NCBI GenBank assembly: GCA_000697055.1 | Contig: JNDT01001938.1 | Coordinates: forward strand, 1-60,320 | Source: Saksenaea vasiformis B4078 | Lineage: Eukaryota > Mucoromycota > Mucoromycetes > Mucorales > Saksenaeaceae | Length of the DNA stretch: 60,320 bases | Direction of reading: 5' to 3' | Part shown: positions 1 through 12,100 of the stretch, in pieces | Layout of the letters: each line of letters opens with the position of its first letter | Numbering within the stretch: position 1 is the first letter of the stretch | The notes under the pieces: generated by a model | Seen by the model: only the letters and a program-made list of their open reading frames with translations | Told to the model about the DNA's origin: nothing | Database searches by the model: none | Translations under genes and position numbers: made by a program

Positions 1-1090
1 ATCGTCGTGACAGGGATGCATCGGGAACTCATGGGTTGATCGTTGGCGAGATTCAACCCACCTCCGGAATGGCCCCCCACAGAGCCAGAACCGTACACTA
101 ACTGAACCAAGATGGACGTCGTCCAGCCCAACAGGAAAATGCCATCAGGACCGTGCCGGGGTTTGCCAACTCTTACCTCAAGAGCCAGCGGTTGTGCACG
201 AACTTTAGAAATGAATCTCTGGCGTCATGCAAACAGTTCGAACCAGGAGCGCACAACCAGAAGAGCATACACCCAACTAATCATACGTCAAGCTCTAAAG
301 CGCATGTCGGCTAACACACCGGAGTGAAAGCTATCCAGATGATTCAGCGCCTAGAACCAGTCTGACCCTGTAGACCGGACCCACAGGAACATACGTTAAC
401 CGACTTTCTAGGCAAAGCCAGCTAAAACGGAGGTATTTTAAAGAATCATCTCTGGGAACCTACCATCCCCACAAGACTGAAGTCTTGAGACGTGCGCAGG
501 CTAGCCCAATGAAGGGATAACCAGTCAAGCAAGACGCTTAACCCAAAGAACAATCAATCCGAAGACCAACTGCCCTAAGAACGCACGCTGCCACGTAGTT
601 TAAGAATAACTCCTTGGGAACATGACCTGCCCGCGCGTGTTGGCCAACTCCATAAAGGTGAGAACCAGTCAGCTGAAGCTCCAATCCAGGAATAAACCCG
701 GGAAGCCGTTACCCAACCCAAAGGAGCACGATGATCCAATGGACACGCGAAATCCCAAAAAAAGGAGATCGCCTTAGACCATGTAGAAACATCCCTGGGA
801 CGGGAATCATCAAATCCTAAGACGATGCGCCAGATAACAGAAGTTACCTACTAATAAGTTTCCTCCCCCTTCAGAAACCCATCAGCCAAAAGGACCGAAA
901 TCCTTAGGGACGACTTTGAGGTTTGGCACGGCAACTAGCATACTAGTTACTGGACGGCGACCAATCGAAGGACCAGCGATGCATATGGTGTCAAGCCTAG
1001 GTCTTGGTTTGCATAGTCTAACTTCCCTGAGTCTCTAAAAAAAAGGATGGACACGTATGGCGGATTGTTATCTACCCACCATACCGTAGC
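1..1090. repeat. Degenerate repeat-rich block without a gene
   Basis: No reading frame of note is open here and nothing resembles a known protein. Base composition is more GC-rich than the AT-rich DNA that follows. Short phrases recur at loose spacing: a segment near 436-460 (TTTTAAAGAATC followed by CTGGGAAC) is echoed near 597-620 (GTTTAAGAATAAC followed by TTGGGAAC), and each is followed by an AACCAGTCA motif and later by AACCCAAAG. This suggests two diverged units about 160 bases apart, perhaps remains of a mobile element. The boundaries are soft. Confidence 0.35.
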
Positions 1091-2785
1091 CCGTAGCGCA
1101 AGATCTATTAAAAATAATTAGTAAATAAGAAAAAAAATAAACGTAATAAACATACCTTTGAAGAAGAAGACCGATCAAGGAATACTCAGTAGACTATGCG
1201 GGAATATGGCACCAATCTCTGTGGGGGATCATCCGGAAGCGAAAGGAAGGTCGATCTGCGCCGTAACTCCAACGTACATGAGGTCCGTTGGTCCCTGCCC
1301 CGGAGTGGGAAACTATAATAGCTGGGTTACACTTTGTGAAACAAACACTACTAAAAGCGTACCTGATTGATCGGCATTTGTGTTCTTGCATAACACCGAC
1401 GCAGAAGTGAATGGCGCAATGTCGGTGACGATCTGTAGTTGACATGTGAATGAACGGGAAGAATCAAGTGAATGGTACTGCCCTCGACCAAAGGTGTAAG
1501 TTTCAGAGCCCGACGTGTAAATGGAGACCGTACTTTTGAAAGAACATGTCGAGATCTGAAATGGGAGTTAATTAGAAAAGAATAAATGATCGAACGATTC
1601 CTAAAGCATACCTTGTTGAAATAAATAGAAACGCGTCGAAAACGCGAGATACGCGTGGTTCCGGAAACTAAAGTAACGTAAAAAAAAAAGGTTTTGTTTG
1701 AAAAATAACTTACCGAAAAGTTTTGTTGCGACAAGAGAATAACGAAAAGGCGAAAGCAGTAACAGAAAAAAGAGGAATGAAATAAAAGATAAAGTTAAAA
1801 AAGAACAAGAAAAAAAAAGAGAGAAGTAGAAAGAGAAGAGATAAAAAAGAACTCTTTTGTCGGCATCATCAGCAAAGAGTGGCCAGCTCTTTGCAACGTC
1901 TTGTATGTCTGGCCAGGACAACAAGAACGTATAATGATGATGTTGGCCTCCGACATTGAGTACAACAAAAGGTATAAAAAGGAAAGAAGTAAAGAAAAAC
2001 TTACCAAAAGAAAGAGATAAACGAAAGAGAAAAGAAAACGAAAAGGAAAAAAAATCGGCCTTTTTAAAGGCCTCTTGAGAAATCAACCTCAGCGCGTCAT
2101 GTCACTCCCCAAGGTAATGCACCGTTTACTAAGGAAACAGAAAAGGTGAAAGTATTGAAGTGATTTCTCATCTCGAACGTCAGTTGGAATGGGCATTAAC
2201 TCATTGGGATGTCATTTAGTTTGTTCATTCAGCTGAATGCAACCGGATCGCGATTATAAAAACAGCCGAATGTAACCTGTAATTACAATGCACTTTCCCG
2301 GTGTTTATTCGCAGTATGTTTTTGTTATGGTAAGTAACTTAAGCTCTCTTCACTTTATTTTATCACCGGCATTAATGACAACTGCATAGAGATTGATCTA
2401 TTACTGCGGTCGGGTTTTCATTAAAGCATGAAAAAAAAGAAAGATTCGTATCAACATCAACTGGCACTTCTTATTACAAAAGTTACTTGCTTATTTGAAG
2501 TAGTCTAGGTACATGCAGTACAAATAAGACGATCTGGAAGGGTAGTTATGTTTGCTGTCGTTGCGTGCTATCTTTTGCTTTTGAACCATTCGTACTGCCC
2601 GAGTTTTACGCGGTCGATTGGAACACCCGCGAATTTAGCTACCATTCTTTTCTACGACTGTATCATGTCGGTCATTTCATTTTGCAATACGGTAGATGAT
2701 CTATATCCCCAAATATTAAACGGATATTGCAAAGAAATAAGGCATAGAGATAAAAGAAGTGCGTTGATTATGTGCATTCTTTATA
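1091..2785. other. Intergenic, purine-rich, no supported gene
   Basis: AT-rich DNA with long A/G-rich runs on the plus strand (about 1690-2060). These create long but low-complexity phenylalanine/serine-rich frames on the minus strand; none resembles a protein. A short frame at 2548-2814 has no recognisable domain and runs into the inverted-repeat element that begins at 2786. Confidence 0.5.
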
Positions 2786-2958
2786 CAGTAGGTGCTCGTT
2801 ATAAGAATATTTGATATAAAAATAATCTCGATAAAAGGATACTTCTTAGAGAAACAAATTTGGTGGACACTATGCTACAAACTTCGCTCGAAGAATATTC
2901 TCGATAAAGGAATAGATTTTCTATCTACCGTGAGTATTCTTATGTCGAGCATCTACTG
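2786..2958. mobile_element. Small TIR element, pogo/Tc1-like MITE
   Basis: The left end reads CAGTAGGTGCTCGTTATAAG and the right end is its imperfect inverse, CTTATGTCGAGCATCTACTG. The roughly 25-base terminal inverted repeats are flanked on both sides by TA (2784-2785 and 2959-2960), the target duplication typical of Tc1/mariner/pogo transposons. Ends beginning CAGT and containing CTCGTTATAA are reminiscent of pogo/Fot-type elements. With only 173 bases and no coding capacity it would be non-autonomous. Confidence 0.6.
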
Positions 2959-3096
2959 TACTGAGTAAATAATGATATCGGTGATACAGTTAACAAAAGA
3001 CATCTTCCAGTAATAGGGCGTCTATTTGAAATTATCCGGCATTACTTCCAGATGAATTCTGCGCTTTGAAGCACATGTTATTAAGTCGATCCAATT

Positions 3097-3245
3097 ATTT
3101 TTTATGCTGCTCGAATAAATTTTGCGTCCACCGGAAAGACCAAGTTCATAAGTTGATCGATCTTCTCATCGCATATTCAATCCTTCTTTAGCGCAGACTT
3201 GGCTCTTCAGAGATACAAGAATTATTTAGCGTAGCATAAAAAACA
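3097..3245. repeat. Solo inverted-repeat unit of the composite repeat family
   Basis: The left arm TTTTTTATGCTGCTCGAATA and the right arm ATTATTTAGCGTAGCATAAA are imperfect inverse copies of each other. The interior AGCGCAGACTTGG matches the interior of related units near 14098 and 54473. It is a diverged copy of the 3' part of the composite repeat seen at 13425-14157, here without the upstream part. Confidence 0.55.
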
Positions 3246-3658
3246 GGTGAGTAACCGTGAGTACTTCGTTATTTAACATATCTACTCTGGCTCGGTCTCA
3301 TGATAAAATGGATAGAAAAACCACTTGTAAGCAAAGGGGAAAAAGAGAGAGCGAAAAGTATCAAATCTAAGGAAATGACGAAAATGAAGAAAAGAGAGAA
3401 GGGAAAAGGTTGAAAGGGAGAACCGTAGCGAAAAAAAAAAAAAATTCGCTCTCTCCAGATACGTCATATTAACAGATCAAACAAGATATCAATGCGTAAT
3501 CTTGACTTCCGATCAATACATCAAAAATCTCCTCAGCACAGGTTCACCAAGGTAGCGCAGATGTTCATGCAGAAATCGTTAAACATTTAGAATCAGAGAC
3601 TAACTTATATACTGAATGTACAAGTAAAATATTAAAAACCACAGGAGAAAGAGGTCGC
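3246..3658. other. Intergenic 3' side of SNF5 gene
   Basis: A/G-rich stretch (3300-3445) with an A run at 3429-3443, then the presumed 3' untranslated region of the minus-strand SNF5-type gene. No coding signal seen. Confidence 0.4.
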
Positions 3659-5029
3659 TTATGAAGGAGTGCCTGCATTACTACCATGATAACGTGAAGG
3701 AGTTGCTGAACCTCGTCGTCGCGATGATCGCTTGAACCGTGTTTCTCTTCGCAATCGCCTACAACACAAATAAGACATACTTGCGATCCCACAGACAAGA
3801 CTTACCGAATATTTCGTTCCTGCGCGATCAGTAATTTCTCAAGCTCTTCATTCGAAAGTATTTCCATCTGTGGTGTCCAATTGCCAGCTTCCTCTATGCT
3901 ACGGAACCCAGAAGCCAAAGGCTCTGCAACCTCATTCTCCAAGCCATACTTTGAGATATCGTAAGGATCTTTCTTTCAATAAAAATATCGCCCTCTTACC
4001 TCATCAACCAGTTGCTTCTTATGTCGGTAAAGTTGCTCACGAATAGCATGGGCAATGATTGAAACGTATTCTCCTCCTACACCGAGTTCTGATGCTAATT
4101 GTCTGCTGAATATCTCCGGGGCATTACTTGTCGTGTTATTCAAATCCCATTCAAAACGATCGCGCAAGTTCACTTTGCCAATTTGCAAATCAAGCTACAA
4201 AACAGAAATCAGTATCTAATAACTTCTCCTCCCCATGTTTGCTTACGTTAATGACTACCCGAGTATTATCTGCTGGTAGTTCAATTTCATGGATTGCTTC
4301 AAAGTCTAAAACCTGGGATCGAATCGACTCGGCAATCAACGGTACAAATTTAAACGTAGGAAGCTCCAGGTCTTCACAAAGTATCTCTGCAAACTTTTCG
4401 GGTGTCAAAAATTGCTCTACCATTTTGCACAGAGTGAGAAAGAAAATGCAAAGAAGCAGGTTTGTTTTACCGTTCATATTCCACAAAAAGACATCCCGCA
4501 ATTTGACATCATCCAAATCAATATCCAATCGTATAGGTACTAGCACCTCCTCCATGCTGGAAGCCCTTTCTAAATCCACTTCATCAGGGTAAATATGATT
4601 CCTTTTGCGGATGATTTTAGGCAGTTCTGCTGGAGGCGCAGGTGTCGAAGACGCGGTTGCTGCTGCTGCTGCTGTCGTAGCGGAACGTGTACGCACACCT
4701 GATGTACCTTCTTCATCCGATTCCTCTAAAAACTCATCGAAATCGTCGTCCGATTCACCTGTGAAACGCGGTTTTCGATTGGTGAGATAGCTGGAAGGCA
4801 GCAGTAGCGCATTATCATCGGACCGCCTTAATCTCGCAGGATACATGGAATAAACGCCTTGCGTGCTCGGTGAAAGATTGCGATTCGGTATAGGTGCAAA
4901 TTGCTTTGGGTAAGGCATACGGCCTTGCATCATTGGTTGAGGGGGGCATGGGAACGGAAAACGTTGGATAAAGGGAAGTTGAGCATTGTTCATGACTTGT
5001 TGCGATGCTGCATTCTGAATAGGTTGCAT
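3659..5029 (-). CDS. SNF5/Sfh1/SMARCB1-type chromatin remodelling subunit
   Basis: Core subunit of SWI/SNF- or RSC-type nucleosome remodellers, expected in the nucleus. The spliced model has five exons; introns at about 4417-4470, 4195-4246, 3949-3999 and 3761-3807 give an in-frame protein of about 388 residues. The N-terminal third is low-complexity with an acidic stretch (ESDDDFDEFLEESDEE). The SNF5 domain has its two repeats: one starts VPIRLDIDLDDVKLRDVFLW, the second has LQIGKVNLRDRFEWDLNN. The C-terminus is arginine-rich (NIRRLRRETR), as in SMARCB1/Sfh1. The ATG at 5029 is the first in frame; an upstream in-frame TTG precedes it, and a further 5' exon cannot be excluded. It is divergent from the PPR gene with under 200 bases between starts. 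SNF5 versus Sfh1 is not resolved. Confidence 0.9.
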
Positions 5030-5217
5030 TCCGATGTCTGTTCTTCTAGTATCCACAGCCAATGCTTAATCCTGGGTTTAAAGGAAGATGCCTTCCGATC
5101 GAACTGTGTTGAAGCCGTTGGTGTGACTGAGTTTAGGACTTCCACCTTCCGGTCTTTGCACCGCGGAGAGAAACGCCGCATTACCAGACAGTCTTGATCA
5201 GCTTGATTTGCCAAGTC

Positions 5218-7016
5218 ATGCTACGATTAGTAGCATCTGTACGACGCCCACAAGCAAAGGTCACTGCTGCAAGCGTAACCATGTTGGCATATTGTAAGAT
5301 TGCTCGAATCTTATAAAGCTTTGCAATTAACCTGTTGTGAAAGCTCGCCGCTCCACTCAAACAGCCTCTACATTGCCTGTGAATGGCTCACTATTTAATC
5401 AGTCAATTCGGCAACCTACGGCTGATGATGCACACACTCCTTTCCTTAACATGATCAGCACGCGCATGAAACAAATAACCGACGCTGCATTTGTACAGCA
5501 GATCGAGCCTGAACCTATGTTGCGACAGATCGTTGGACTTGCCAACCAACTGAGAGAACGCAATATTAAATTTAACGCGTCTGTGTATACATATCTCCTT
5601 ATTGCGTATGGTAGGATTAACGCAAAGGAGCAAGTGATGGCACTTTTGGATCAAATGGCCGCCGAAAACTGCAAACCATCACTGGAGTTTCTTGATAAAG
5701 CTTTATACGTAAGATCATTTATTTTAAAACGTATCAAAACGAATAACATCAAATAGTTTTCGTCGTCCTGGAAAGACACGATGTTACAGGCAGAAATACT
5801 GGATAAAATGGATCAATTTGGTATCCCAAGGACGGAGAAAACATACAAGGAATTAATCAGGTGCATGTGGAATAACTACGAACCTGAAAGAGCGCTAGAT
5901 ACACTTGAACGCATGCAAACGGTTGAAAAACTAACACCAAGTGTCACGATATACTATTATGTGATTGATCTCTGCACGCGATCAGATGAACCAACGCTTG
6001 CCTATCAGTTATTACAACAAGCTGCGCAGTTAAAGGAATTCCACGCTAAAGAAGAAATCTTGCGTCTATCAGTGCTTCGATGTGCAGCAGTTAACGATGC
6101 AGTAAGTGTAGCAATTAAGCACGGTGCGAGATACTGATATTCGTCAAAGTACAAAATAGTCAAGGAATGCTGGCAGACAACTGTCGTAACAAAGAAGCTA
6201 CAGCCGGATGATGGAACTATCCACCATGTTTTGAGGGTAGCATCTCGTTTTGCGGACTCACAGTTAGCGAGCGATGTCATACAAATGCTGGATGCTTTTG
6301 GGTACCCATACAGAGAATCGCATTTTACCCTTTTGATGGAAGCCTTTGCCTCCAGCACGGATGTCAAGAAATGTTTTTTGCTTCTCAATGCTATGCGAAA
6401 GACAGGCGTTATTCCCAATAGACGGATGGCACGGGCCATCGCAAACAAATTTCAAGCAGATATAAACGTTGTGCAGCAAGCACAACAGATCTTGAGTGGC
6501 CTAGCAGCGGAGAATTTGCTCGACGTCGTCGCATTTAATGCGGTAATACATGGGCTTGCATCTCATGGTCTCTATCATGACGCCATATCGACTTATAACA
6601 GCGCATCGCAGCTTGGTATTAAGCCGGACATGGAGACTGTCGATTCCATTTTAGATGCATGTATCCATGCCAAAGAGGCCAGTACTGGTGTTGAAATTTA
6701 CAATTCGCAAAAGGCCCGTGGTATTCAACCGACCGTGTCCACGATGAGCAAGATGGTAACATTGATGTGTACACAAGAGAGTTATGAAGATGCGTTCAAA
6801 TATTTGGAAGAGATGAAGGATATGGGCTTGATCCCACACCGAGGATGTTATTATAAACTGGTCAAAAGGCTTGCATATGCAAACGACCCGCGGCTGGACC
6901 TAGCGATCGAAGATATGAAAGCATGTGGATACGAAACAACAGGTCATATAGGAAGGTTTATAGAGAAAAGTACCGAATACTGGGCTGATATATCACAATT
7001 CGATCAACGTTCTTAG
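5218..7016 (+). CDS. Pentatricopeptide repeat (PPR) protein, probably mitochondrial
   Basis: Four exons (introns about 5294-5343, 5709-5756, 6102-6149) give an in-frame protein of about 550 residues. The N-terminus is basic and hydroxylated without acids (MLRLVASVRRPQAKVTAAS), as expected for a mitochondrial targeting sequence. The rest is a run of helical 35-residue repeats with PPR signatures such as VYTYLLIAYGR, TYKELIRCMWNN, AFNAVIHGLASHGLYHDAI and ALKYLEEM-like ends (seen as AFKYLEEMKDMGLIPHRGCY). PPR proteins bind organellar RNA and act in its processing, stability or translation; the exact target cannot be read here. It shares a short intergenic region with the SNF5-type gene, so a bidirectional promoter is plausible. 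Orthology to a named fungal PPR factor is not claimed. Confidence 0.85.
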
Positions 7017-7743
7017 TAACCTTTATACATGTATTTAATCATTTGTATCACGGCATTTCTCAAAAGAAGAAACAAAATTATAACGCTCCCTGGATGGACG
7101 TTAATGATAACCCACTACATATGTACCTTTATCGTATTTGGGAGTGAGCATAACTAACTGTTTATTGAATCATTGCATTGAACTGACGTACCGTTTATTG
7201 AGATACATGTTACGCTACTCTAAAATAAATCTTGCGCCCAGAAAGAATCAAACTTGCACTGAAAGGGAAACAAGCGTACGTCGTTAGTATGCCAGTTATG
7301 GCAGAAAGGGCATTTATCACTTACGTGAAGGCGATCCCTCCCGTGGAAATAAAATTTATTGGATGGCATATAACATATTTCATGGTTAGTAAATGGAATG
7401 ATGTATATCTTCTACCACTTTTGCCAGATGCTTCCTTTGACAGATGCCTGGATATATCGTTTTCGTATTCCACCAGGACATGATGCTTGTTGTCGTAAAG
7501 ATCACCTTCTGAATTCAAGCTCAGATTCACTGGAATCGTACAGTTATGGGCTTTCCATCGTTTTCCAAGCTGCGCGTTTTCGTTTTTTCAGATAGTCTCC
7601 ATATGTTGGATTGATAAAGAAGACGAATAAAATGTAAAAAAGGAAAAAGAAGTGGTCCCTTTAAATATGCATCACTTTCCGTTGTCTGAGACATCTTTTT
7701 TGTGTGAGATAAAAGGAACCTATCTTCAACGCTGCTCAGAGCT
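7017..7743. other. Intergenic, no gene seen
   Basis: Short frames (for example 7232-7483) show no domain or splice structure. Presumed 3' region of the PPR gene followed by AT-rich DNA, up to a small inverted-repeat element. Confidence 0.4.
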
Positions 7744-8008
7744 CTTAGGGACCAAAGATATCCGGTCCGGAACTCTTAGGGACCATAGGTTGCACAGAGC
7801 TGATCACTTTAGAACCTTCCCTAAACCTTACCCTAGACTTTAGTTTTGCTAAGGCGCTTCAATTACGTCTGGATAGAACCATTGTTACAATACGGGAGAC
7901 CGGGGCACAGCCGTAGCTTCTAAGGAAAATTGCGGTTTACAGTAGTCCATGATTTTGTAACACCTATGGTCCCTAAGAGTTCCGGACCGGATGCCTATTG
8001 TCTCTAAG
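7744..8008. mobile_element. MITE family A, copy 1, with doubled termini
   Basis: The inner ends CTTAGGGACCATAGGT (7775 on) and ACCTATGGTCCCTAAG (ending 7977) are exact inverse copies. Outside each lies a second, related end: the left has CTTAGGGACCAAAG then CCGGTCCGGAACT, and the right has AGTTCCGGACCGG then TTGTCTCTAAG. The element therefore carries a compound terminal inverted repeat of about 45 bases. The interior has CCTAAACCTTACCCTAGACT, shared with copy 2 at 43837-44044. No coding capacity, so a non-autonomous DNA element. Confidence 0.75.
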
Positions 8009-8543
8009 AAAATCGGTGCTGAAATCCATCAGAACTGTGTAGAAGAGCAACCAACTAATAATTGCAACGTTTAATGCCTTGAAACCACGGTCGCGTCTTT
8101 TTCTTTTGTGTGACAACAAAAGGTGGGACTTCAGACGCTTTTTTCCTCTCTTGCCATCATATTTTTGGAGGGTAAGTGTCACTTCTTTGTAAGAACGCGA
8201 TACGAACTAGCGTAATGTTTATAAATGAAGGGCTGTTCAACATGATAAAAAAGATGAGAAGTGACAAGTTCACGTGCTACTTCTGTATTCCTTTCGAAGA
8301 ATCAAGTATTCGTTGCTTAAGTCATCTCTTTGATAACATCATTGATAGCTGTAAACTATATCCGTGGGCAAATAGTCTTAGCAAAAGGTGGATCAAGTTG
8401 AACCTCAAACCTGCTTTTCACTTTTCTTTTCTTTACAGACGCACACCATGGGACAGGATCAAAGACAACATTTTGCGATAAGTATCTTCCCATTCATTAT
8501 TTCACAAACAGATATTTCATTGTACTTCTTTTAGATATACATC
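8009..8543. other. Intergenic, no supported gene
   Basis: A 101-codon frame at 8176-8481 is open but has no recognisable domain, no similarity I can name and no splice context; it is left out as a gene. Confidence 0.35.
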
Positions 8544-8680
8544 GGACTACAAGATGGCATATAGGCTTCAGAAAAGCTATGATCGGTCGGCAAATCTTTA
8601 TTGATTTTGGCTGACTAACATTGGCTTATATTCTGAGAAATGTCGTATCTATGACTTCGGTGCCTGCTTTCTTGTAGTCC
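8544..8680. repeat. Possible short inverted-repeat element
   Basis: GGACTACAAGATGGC at the left is mirrored by GCTTTCTTGTAGTCC at the right, 137 bases end to end. Only about 11 bases match perfectly and no second copy was seen, so this may be a weak MITE or chance. A small perfect hairpin (TCACCGTA / TACGGTGA) follows at about 8691-8714. Confidence 0.3.
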
Positions 8681-9110
8681 AATTGCTGGTATCACCGTAA
8701 ATAATACGGTGAAATACTCAGGTAGGCAATGTATTTTCTGAATGATTTTTTAACGAAGTTTAGGTTTGTTGTCACTTTATACTTTTTCCGCAAATCATTT
8801 AAGCTTTTACACCAGTCAATTCTATACTGGATATATTTTCCAAAAACCATGCGTCACCGAATAAGGGTATGTTTCTCAATCGTCCAGTACATGGCTGATC
8901 TCTTTGCGTACGTAGTGCACCATAGGGTTCCCATGACTTACAGTGGGCAAAAGCAGGCTGATTATGGAATTTCCCATGACTTTGTTATGGGTGTCCGAAG
9001 GCAATTCCATTTTACCCAATGAAAAGTCACTTGTTCGTACGATCATCCAAATCCAGCGTTGCGAGTGCTTGCTCATTACGCGCATTGCAAACACAGGAGT
9101 AGATTTCACA

Positions 9111-12100
9111 ATGAAGCGACGTTTCCAAGAAGAAACCCAAAATCAAATCAACGGATCGTATGTATTATCGATTGAATGACCCATTCTTCGAGCTCTCCTT
9201 TCTATAAGTTCAATCGTACTGCAATGAGCCATTGGCCACTAAAGCTTTCGGCTTGTCTTTTCCAGGAATAATGCAATCGACGTTGAGAAGGCCGTTACCA
9301 CACTGGCCAACAAAAATGCTGCGTATAATTCACAACATGTATATACACTCCTCCATACTTTATACTGACAGGCAAAATGTAGTCCATGCATAGTCTATCC
9401 GTACTTCCTGGCGAAAGCCGGGTGCAGGTACGGACTTACTGTCTCAAGCATCAATTCACTTAGTATCGCTTCCAGTACTTAACGCGTATCTGTCAACAGC
9501 GGCAGAATCTCGCCGCAGACGAAGAGATCTCCCTTACGCAGTCCTTACTCCATCAGCTTCACGAAGAAATGGACGAATATACAAAGGTGAAGAAGAATAC
9601 ACCATCAACTATTCTAAATTATTCCTGCTTTTAACAGTGTCTAATAATACGATTACTGGAGTTAATATCAATGTCTCCTCATATTAGTGCAATTGCGATT
9701 TTCAAGCAAGTCGTAACAGAGGTACAGTTTCCCGTCACTCATTTCCTTCACTGATTGCGGCTTTTTTTTTTACCAAAGCTTTCGTCTTCGTCAAGGGACG
9801 TACGGTACCAATCTCTCCAGTGCATTGGTAGCATGCTTAAGGTAAAAGAACTCAAAAACGAAAGGCATTACTCAAGTCCTCCTTTTGCAAAGAGTCGGCA
9901 ATTAGTCTATGACAAAGAAAGCACAAAGCTTCTTACCGATGTATTGGAGCTTGTTGCTAATCGATTAGCTGATCCTTACTTTTGCGTGCGCGCTAGCTGC
10001 ATTCATATTCTTTCATTAATACCTTCTGCGCTTGAGCTGTACGGATCTGCCAAGACGTCAAACCAAGACAGATTATTTTCACAGATAGAAGTCCAGAAAA
10101 TTATAAGCAACCATATAACCGACCCGGACCCCACAGTCCGAAAAGTAAGTCTAATCACACCAGTGTGTCTTCCTTTTTCTGAGACACGGGCTGTTAGAGT
10201 GCACTAGATGCTCTCGTACAAATGCGTTTAAAAGGATTTCCTCTCGATATGTCACTTTATACGCTTGCAGTCAAATCCTTGCATGATGATCATGAAGAGG
10301 TTCGCATGGGAGGGATGGATCTAATTCGGTATGAAACACGTGCCACAGAAAACGTGTATGCTTATGCAATGCTGTGTTACGTCCCATTAGTGCACTAAGC
10401 ACCCTTTATCCGGATCATATGCTCCCAAATCATTGGTTGGTGAACAGAAAGATCCGGTTAATCGATGATGCTTTTGTTAAGATAGCTGATCTGGTGAACG
10501 ATGTCATGGTTGTCGTACGAAAAAAGGCCTGCATCTTGATGGCTTCGTATCCACACGTCGATGTAGATATACTGTTGCATACTTTTAAAGTGCGATTTAT
10601 GTCTCACAACAAACGCAAAGCCAGTGGCAAGAACGATAAGAAAGTAAGCAATATTATGTCGTAAAAGAAACATACTAATTGGCCTTAGAAACGAGGACCA
10701 ATCCCTGTTGCGGATGGAGATGTTGATGTAGAATCAGATGATATACGAGTACTGCATACCGGAGCTTGCGGCGCTTTTGTACAGGCTATGGAGGATGAAC
10801 ATGGAGAAGTAAGAAATGCCGCTATCGGTGAGTAGTCATAGTCATGACGACCTGCTTATCAACCATCGCCAAAACGTATATGTAAAATAGACTCTATTTG
10901 CGAACTATGTATGTGTAATGAAGAGCTCGTGAAAAAGGCGACAGATTTCCTTCTGGGTAGGTCCATTTCTCTTGTCATTGCGAAAATTCACATATCTTAG
11001 TTATGTTTCATGACGAAATTGGTACTATACGAGTCAATGCGATACAGAGTCTGCGCAAAATAGGCTCACGCTTCATACTCGAATTCAATGAGGAGCAAAT
11101 GGAGAACGCTCTTTTACCCTTAGAGGAGAGCAATAGTGTGGCTCGTCTGTCCACTCATGAACTTCTTCGGTAAGTGCCTAAGAGACAAAGACTTCCTAGT
11201 ACCTGACGAAGAAGAAAGCTATGTTCGATGTACAGAGATAAGCTGTATTACAACATTGCTGAAAACACTGATGAAAAACATGGCTCATTATCCAGAGGAT
11301 AAGTTATCAATCTACCGCTGTCTGAGAGACGTTGGCAATAGACATGATGATTATGTCGGTATGTATCCGTATTAACGCATAGCAGTCCACTATATGCTGA
11401 TATGATTTTTAGAACGACTTGTACTTGAGCTATTAGGTCTCGACAGTCGATTCCGTCCGAAAGAGTCAAACGTCGAAGATTCAGAATGTAAGGTCTTGTA
11501 GTGATATCATCATGCGCTTTCTGATATGGCCTTATAGATATTGCTACCGTTATTTTAATTACTAATGCATGCGCTGCCAACACGAAAATTCTGTCGAAGC
11601 TGCCTCAGTACGTATTTCGACAGCTCACATACCTGAAGTGCAAATATCCGGATTGCCTTCCCGATTTAAGGGTAACGCTTTGGTATCGTTGCTCATTGTT
11701 CTTAAAATATTGGGTAGGAAATGTACAAGTCCGCGAATATTAAGATCGAGGGTATCGTGAGTTGTCTACCAACAACCTTTTCTTGTAAGTTGAAATTGTT
11801 GACACTATTCCATATTTACACGATCTGTTTAGCCAACGCAAAGATAGCTAGCGATGTCGATGATTACATGCTAGCGACATTAGCTATGTTCAAGGAGATT
11901 CAAGTACAGATGGAGCAGTCCTATTTTAATGAAGCATTAATAACGTCAGAATTGGCAACGAAGTAGGTTTATGCTCGTTGCTTTGATGCTATTAACACGC
12001 TGCAGAAATTTTCTGTATATCGCGAAGTTGAAGCCAATCTTCTCTGGAAAAGCATCACTGGCTCAGCTATATCTCGAAAGTTACCGAGTGGCAGTAAAGG

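Noticed and set aside
1601..2086. A 161-codon minus-strand frame rich in Phe and Ser
   Set aside because: Produced by purine-rich low-complexity DNA; no conserved residues.
2548..2814. An 88-codon frame as a gene
   Set aside because: No domain, no splice context, and its 3' end enters a TIR element.
3949..3999. A 27-base intron in the SNF5-type gene
   Set aside because: A shorter acceptor (ending at 3973) also keeps the frame, but a 51-base intron ending in CTCAAAG does so too, matches the local intron length and gives a better fit to the family.
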